From: an uncultured Oscillospiraceae bacterium
GTDB lineage: Bacteria > Bacillota > Clostridia > Oscillospirales > Acutalibacteraceae
DNA length: 15,934 nucleotides
Direction of reading: 5' to 3'
Assembly (NCBI GenBank): GCA_900547275.1
Contig: URGA01000044.1
Location: forward strand, 1 to 15,934
Below the pieces are notes generated by a model that was not told the origin of the DNA, ran no database searches, and saw only the letters and a list, made by a program, of their open reading frames with translations. Positions within the stretch are counted from its first letter, which is position 1; each line of letters starts with the position of its first letter. The position numbers and the translations under genes were made by a program. Positions 13,943 to 15,934 of this stretch are shown piece after piece.

Positions 13943-13970
13943 GTTTTTGTGTACATTTTGGTATGTTTTT
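13936..13970. repeat. Island-edge direct repeat, right copy
   Basis: CTTTTTTG-N7-GTACATTTTG (13936-13960) matches 11383-11407 at 21 of 25 positions, and a degenerate second unit (GGTATGTTTT) follows, like the tandem unit in the left copy. It lies between the terminator and the end of the MerR gene. Confidence 0.6.
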
Positions 13971-13998
13971 TAGTTCCCTATTTAGCTGAGACTGGTAG

Positions 13999-14439
13999 TT
14001 ATTCTCCGTGGGTGTTTTGGTAGGCTTTTTTTATATCCTCAGGCATATTGTCGCTGGGCAGATCTTTTAAATTGGCCTCGCCGTTATCCTTGATTGCTTG
14101 TTCATAGTACCAGCATTTGAACTTCAGCATATCCAGCACTTTAGAAAGTTTTTCTATTTCAGCCTCAACATTTTCTTTCTGCCTGACAAACAGATTGCGG
14201 CGGTTTTCGTATGTTTTCGGTCCTTTCTTGCACCACTCCATAAACTGCTTGATGTCCTTTATCTCCAGCCCAGATTTTTTTAGGCACTGGATTACCCTTA
14301 GTGCTTCTATTTCCTTATCGGAAAATCTGCGTATCCCAGATGAGCGCTCCATATCGGGAAAAAGTCCCTGCTTGTCGTAGTAGCGCAAAGTTGATATTGG
14401 CAATCCGAACATTTCAGAAACCTGTCCTATTGAATACAT
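13999..14439 (-). CDS. MerR-family transcriptional regulator (AdhR/YyaN-like)
   Basis: This 146-aa regulator has the N-terminal MerR winged helix YSIGQVSEMFGLPISTLRYYD (residues 2-22, written here only to the family motif LRYYD), GIRRFSDKEIEAL (35-47) and the GLEIKDIKQFMEW segment. A dimerising coiled coil (about 75-115) follows with a short tail ending NTHGE. The short effector region lacks a paired-Cys metal motif and resembles regulators that sense aldehydes, electrophiles or stress, so the inducer is unknown. The ATG at 14439 has an AGGAG site. It is divergent from the hydrolase operon, and the typical MerR operator lies between them, implying activation of that operon by DNA distortion. 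Confidence 0.92.
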   Translation of the reverse strand: MYSIGQVSEMFGLPISTLRYYDKQGLFPDMERSSGIRRFSDKEIEALRVIQCLKKSGLEIKDIKQFMEWCKKGPKTYENRRNLFVRQKENVEAEIEKLSKVLDMLKFKCWYYEQAIKDNGEANLKDLPSDNMPEDIKKAYQNTHGE

Positions 14440-14472
14440 TTTTATTCTCCTCGAAAAATTTTAATTTAACCC

Positions 14473-14503
14473 TTGACCTAAAGTTAGGTTTATGTATTAT
14501 AGT
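14473..14503 (+). promoter_or_regulatory. MerR-type promoter/operator with 19-bp spacer
   Basis: TTGACC (14473-14478), a 19-base spacer and TATAGT (14498-14503). The spacer holds the dyad ACCTA-AAGT-TAGGT (14476-14489). The overlong spacer with a dyad is the hallmark of MerR-activated promoters. It lies about 57 bases before the hydrolase start codon. Confidence 0.88.
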
Positions 14504-14559
14504 AAATATAGCAGAAAAATAATTTTCGGTCAATATTTATTATCAGGAGGCAATATATA

Positions 14560-15528
14560 ATGGAAAAATTAAAGCTTACAGAAGAATGGGATAAAACTTT
14601 TCAGAAAAGCGAAAAGGTTAATCACAAGAAAGTAACTTTTTACAACCGTTACGGTATTACTCTCGCGGCAGATATGTATGTTCCGAAAAATTATCAGGGA
14701 AAACTCAGCGCAATCGCCGTAAGCGGTCCTTTCGGTGCAGTTAAAGAGCAGTCGGCAGGTCTTTATGCCCAGACACTTGCAGAAAGAGGATTTCTTACCA
14801 TCGCTTTTGATCCGTCATATACAGGCGAGAGCGGCGGCACACCTAGATATGTTGCTTCCCCCGACATAAATACTGAGGATTTCTGCGCCGCAGTTGATTT
14901 CCTTTCGGTTCAGGACAATGTAGACCCTGAAAAGATAGGTATTCTGGGAATATGCGGCTGGGGCGGAATGGCAATCAACGCCGCTGCTAATGATACGAGA
15001 ATAAAAGCTACTGTAGCCTCAACGATGTATGATATGACAAGGGTAAACGCTAACGGCTATTTTGATAGTGAAGACAGCGAAGAAGCCAGATACAACAAGA
15101 AAAAAGCGCTTTGCGCTCAGCGTACTAAGGATTATAAAAACGGAACTTACGCCCTTGCCGGTGGAGTGGTTGATCCTTTGCCCGATGACTCACCCCAGTT
15201 TGTAAAAGACTATTACGCTTATTACAAAACCGAAAGAGGATATCATACCCGTTCTCTTAATTCAAACAACGGCTGGAACGTTACATCGTCTATTTCATTT
15301 ATGAATATGCCTATTCTTCAGTACAGCGATGAGATACGAAGTGCGGTTTTAGTTATCCACGGCGACAAGGCGCACTCCTGTTATTTCAGCAAGGACGCTT
15401 TTAAAAAGCTCAAGGGCGACAACAAGGAACTTATGCTTATTGAGGGCGCCAGCCATACAGACCTTTATGACCAGACGGATATTATTCCATTTGACAAAAT
15501 AACAGAATTTTATAGGAAGTATTTATAA
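14560..15528 (+). CDS. Alpha/beta hydrolase, YcjY / dienelactone-hydrolase-like
   Basis: This 322-aa cytosolic alpha/beta-hydrolase-fold protein resembles the YcjY group. An oxyanion-type region, AVSGPFGAVKEQS, lies near residues 53-65. The nucleophile elbow is GICGWGG (130-136) with Cys132 where serine hydrolases have Ser, as in dienelactone hydrolases. HGDKAH (267-272) carries the probable acid Asp269 and GASHTDLYD (296-304) the catalytic His299. The substrate is unknown; association with a MerR regulator and an ABM monooxygenase suggests detoxification of a reactive or quinone-like compound (inference). The start follows CAGGAGG. It is the first gene of a two-gene operon under the 19-bp-spacer promoter, and its stop overlaps the next ATG by one base. 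Confidence 0.9.
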   Translation: MEKLKLTEEWDKTFQKSEKVNHKKVTFYNRYGITLAADMYVPKNYQGKLSAIAVSGPFGAVKEQSAGLYAQTLAERGFLTIAFDPSYTGESGGTPRYVASPDINTEDFCAAVDFLSVQDNVDPEKIGILGICGWGGMAINAAANDTRIKATVASTMYDMTRVNANGYFDSEDSEEARYNKKKALCAQRTKDYKNGTYALAGGVVDPLPDDSPQFVKDYYAYYKTERGYHTRSLNSNNGWNVTSSISFMNMPILQYSDEIRSAVLVIHGDKAHSCYFSKDAFKKLKGDNKELMLIEGASHTDLYDQTDIIPFDKITEFYRKYL

Positions 15529-15860
15529 TGAGCATTGTTGTAAATCTATATTATACAGGTGAAAACGGTAGCGCAAGGAAATTTGCTGAAGAAATGGAAA
15601 GCAGTAAAACTGCAGATATGATTCGCAGTGCTGAGGGAAACCTAAGATATGAATATTTTGTGCCTCTTAACGACCCGGAAACAGTTTTGCTGATTGACGA
15701 ATGGAAAGACCAGGATTCACTGGATATCCACCATAAATCATCTGCAATGGAGAGAATAGCCGAACTTAGAGAGAAATATGATCTTCATATGAGGGCAGAA
15801 AGATATGTTTCAGATGATGGCGGAGTTCCTGACAAGGACAAAGCGTATATAAGAACGTAG
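15528..15860 (+). CDS. ABM-domain putative quinol monooxygenase
   Basis: This 110-aa protein of the antibiotic-biosynthesis monooxygenase fold (PF03992, YgiN-like) begins with the strand IVVNLYYT. It contains the family-typical EGNLRYEYFVPLNDPETVLL (about residues 36-55), EWKDQDSLDIHHKSSAM (58-74) and a final strand LHMRAERYV. Such dimeric, cofactor-free enzymes oxidise quinols or related aromatics, and some family members have other roles. The ATG overlaps the TAA of the hydrolase (TAATG), so the two are translationally coupled. The C-terminal tail (DDGGVPDKDKAYIRT) extends slightly beyond the usual domain. No strong terminator is seen before the inverted repeat at 15883. Confidence 0.88.
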   Translation: MSIVVNLYYTGENGSARKFAEEMESSKTADMIRSAEGNLRYEYFVPLNDPETVLLIDEWKDQDSLDIHHKSSAMERIAELREKYDLHMRAERYVSDDGGVPDKDKAYIRT

Positions 15861-15882
15861 TTAAAATAAAAGCACCGGTTTT

Positions 15883-15934
15883 TGAACAAGACCGTGAAAA
15901 ACGGACAATAGAAAAAAAGCACCTCCTATGGTAG
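15883..15934. repeat. Right copy of 52-bp terminal inverted repeat
   Basis: This is the exact reverse complement of 2-53. It begins 23 bases after the ABM gene stop. Upstream of the exact match both copies show a loosely similar AAAGC-CC stretch, so the repeat unit may be slightly longer than 52 bases. Confidence 0.9.

Noticed and set aside
11300..13998. Duplicate of the guaA 3' end as a classical attR
   Set aside because: I looked for a second GTGGAGTGGGAATGA-like sequence in the island and at its right edge and did not find one. Only the CTTTTTTG-N7-GTACATTTTG repeat is shared.
15914..15934. CACCTCCT near the window end suggesting a 16S rRNA 3' end
   Set aside because: Only about eight bases match the anti-Shine-Dalgarno end; flanking sequence is not rRNA and the same sequence occurs inverted at the left end as a repeat.
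1..15934. CRISPR arrays, tRNA genes, insertion sequences or integrases
   Set aside because: No regularly spaced repeats, cloverleaf-like sequences or transposase/recombinase motifs were seen on either strand.

Overview
The window reads as chromosomal DNA from an anaerobic, gut-type Firmicute, most plausibly a Clostridia member near Ruminococcaceae/Oscillospiraceae. This rests on strong AGGAGG-type ribosome sites, Gram-positive style -35/-10 promoters, a short Cys-rich protein resembling the DUF6472 type, a COG2509-type flavoprotein, a clostridial-style PurA and FrhB/pyruvyl-transferase surface-polysaccharide genes. No rRNA, tRNA, CRISPR array, transposase or integrase was seen. The assignment is inference; no marker gene fixes the species.

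Layout. (1) Positions 70-6751 form a leftward run: GH28 glycosidase, SecB-like protein, small Cys-rich protein, a three-gene surface-polysaccharide cassette (pyruvyl transferase, flippase, FrhB-like Fe-S protein), then a Nudix hydrolase. An exact 23-bp direct repeat (598-620 and 4760-4782) brackets the AT-rich polysaccharide cassette. One copy spans the stop of the Cys-rich gene and the other the ribosome site of the Nudix gene, so the cassette appears inserted into an older GH28/SecB-like/Cys-rich/Nudix operon. (2) Positions 6938-11336 carry rightward housekeeping genes: a COG2509 FAD dehydrogenase, then purA and guaA (the AMP and GMP branches from IMP). Both promoters in this block are followed by terminator-like hairpins in the leader. 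(3) Positions 11390-13950 hold an AT-rich accessory island immediately downstream of guaA, a known integration hot spot. It contains a DUF2971 protein, an unrecognised 106-aa protein, a 29-aa possible gene remnant, an XRE repressor and a divergent Ser/Thr-rich lipoprotein. Three copies of a 20-bp palindromic operator lie between the last two. Similar sequences (about 35 bp) lie at both edges of the island. (4) Positions 13999-15860 hold a MerR regulator divergent from an alpha/beta-hydrolase plus an ABM monooxygenase, behind a classical 19-bp-spacer MerR promoter.

The two window ends are a perfect 52-bp inverted repeat (2-53 and 15883-15934), each copy just downstream of a gene end. It is probably a dispersed intergenic repeat at which an assembly stopped.

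The strongest candidates for something new are the operator-controlled XRE/lipoprotein pair in the post-guaA island and the repeat-bounded polysaccharide cassette.
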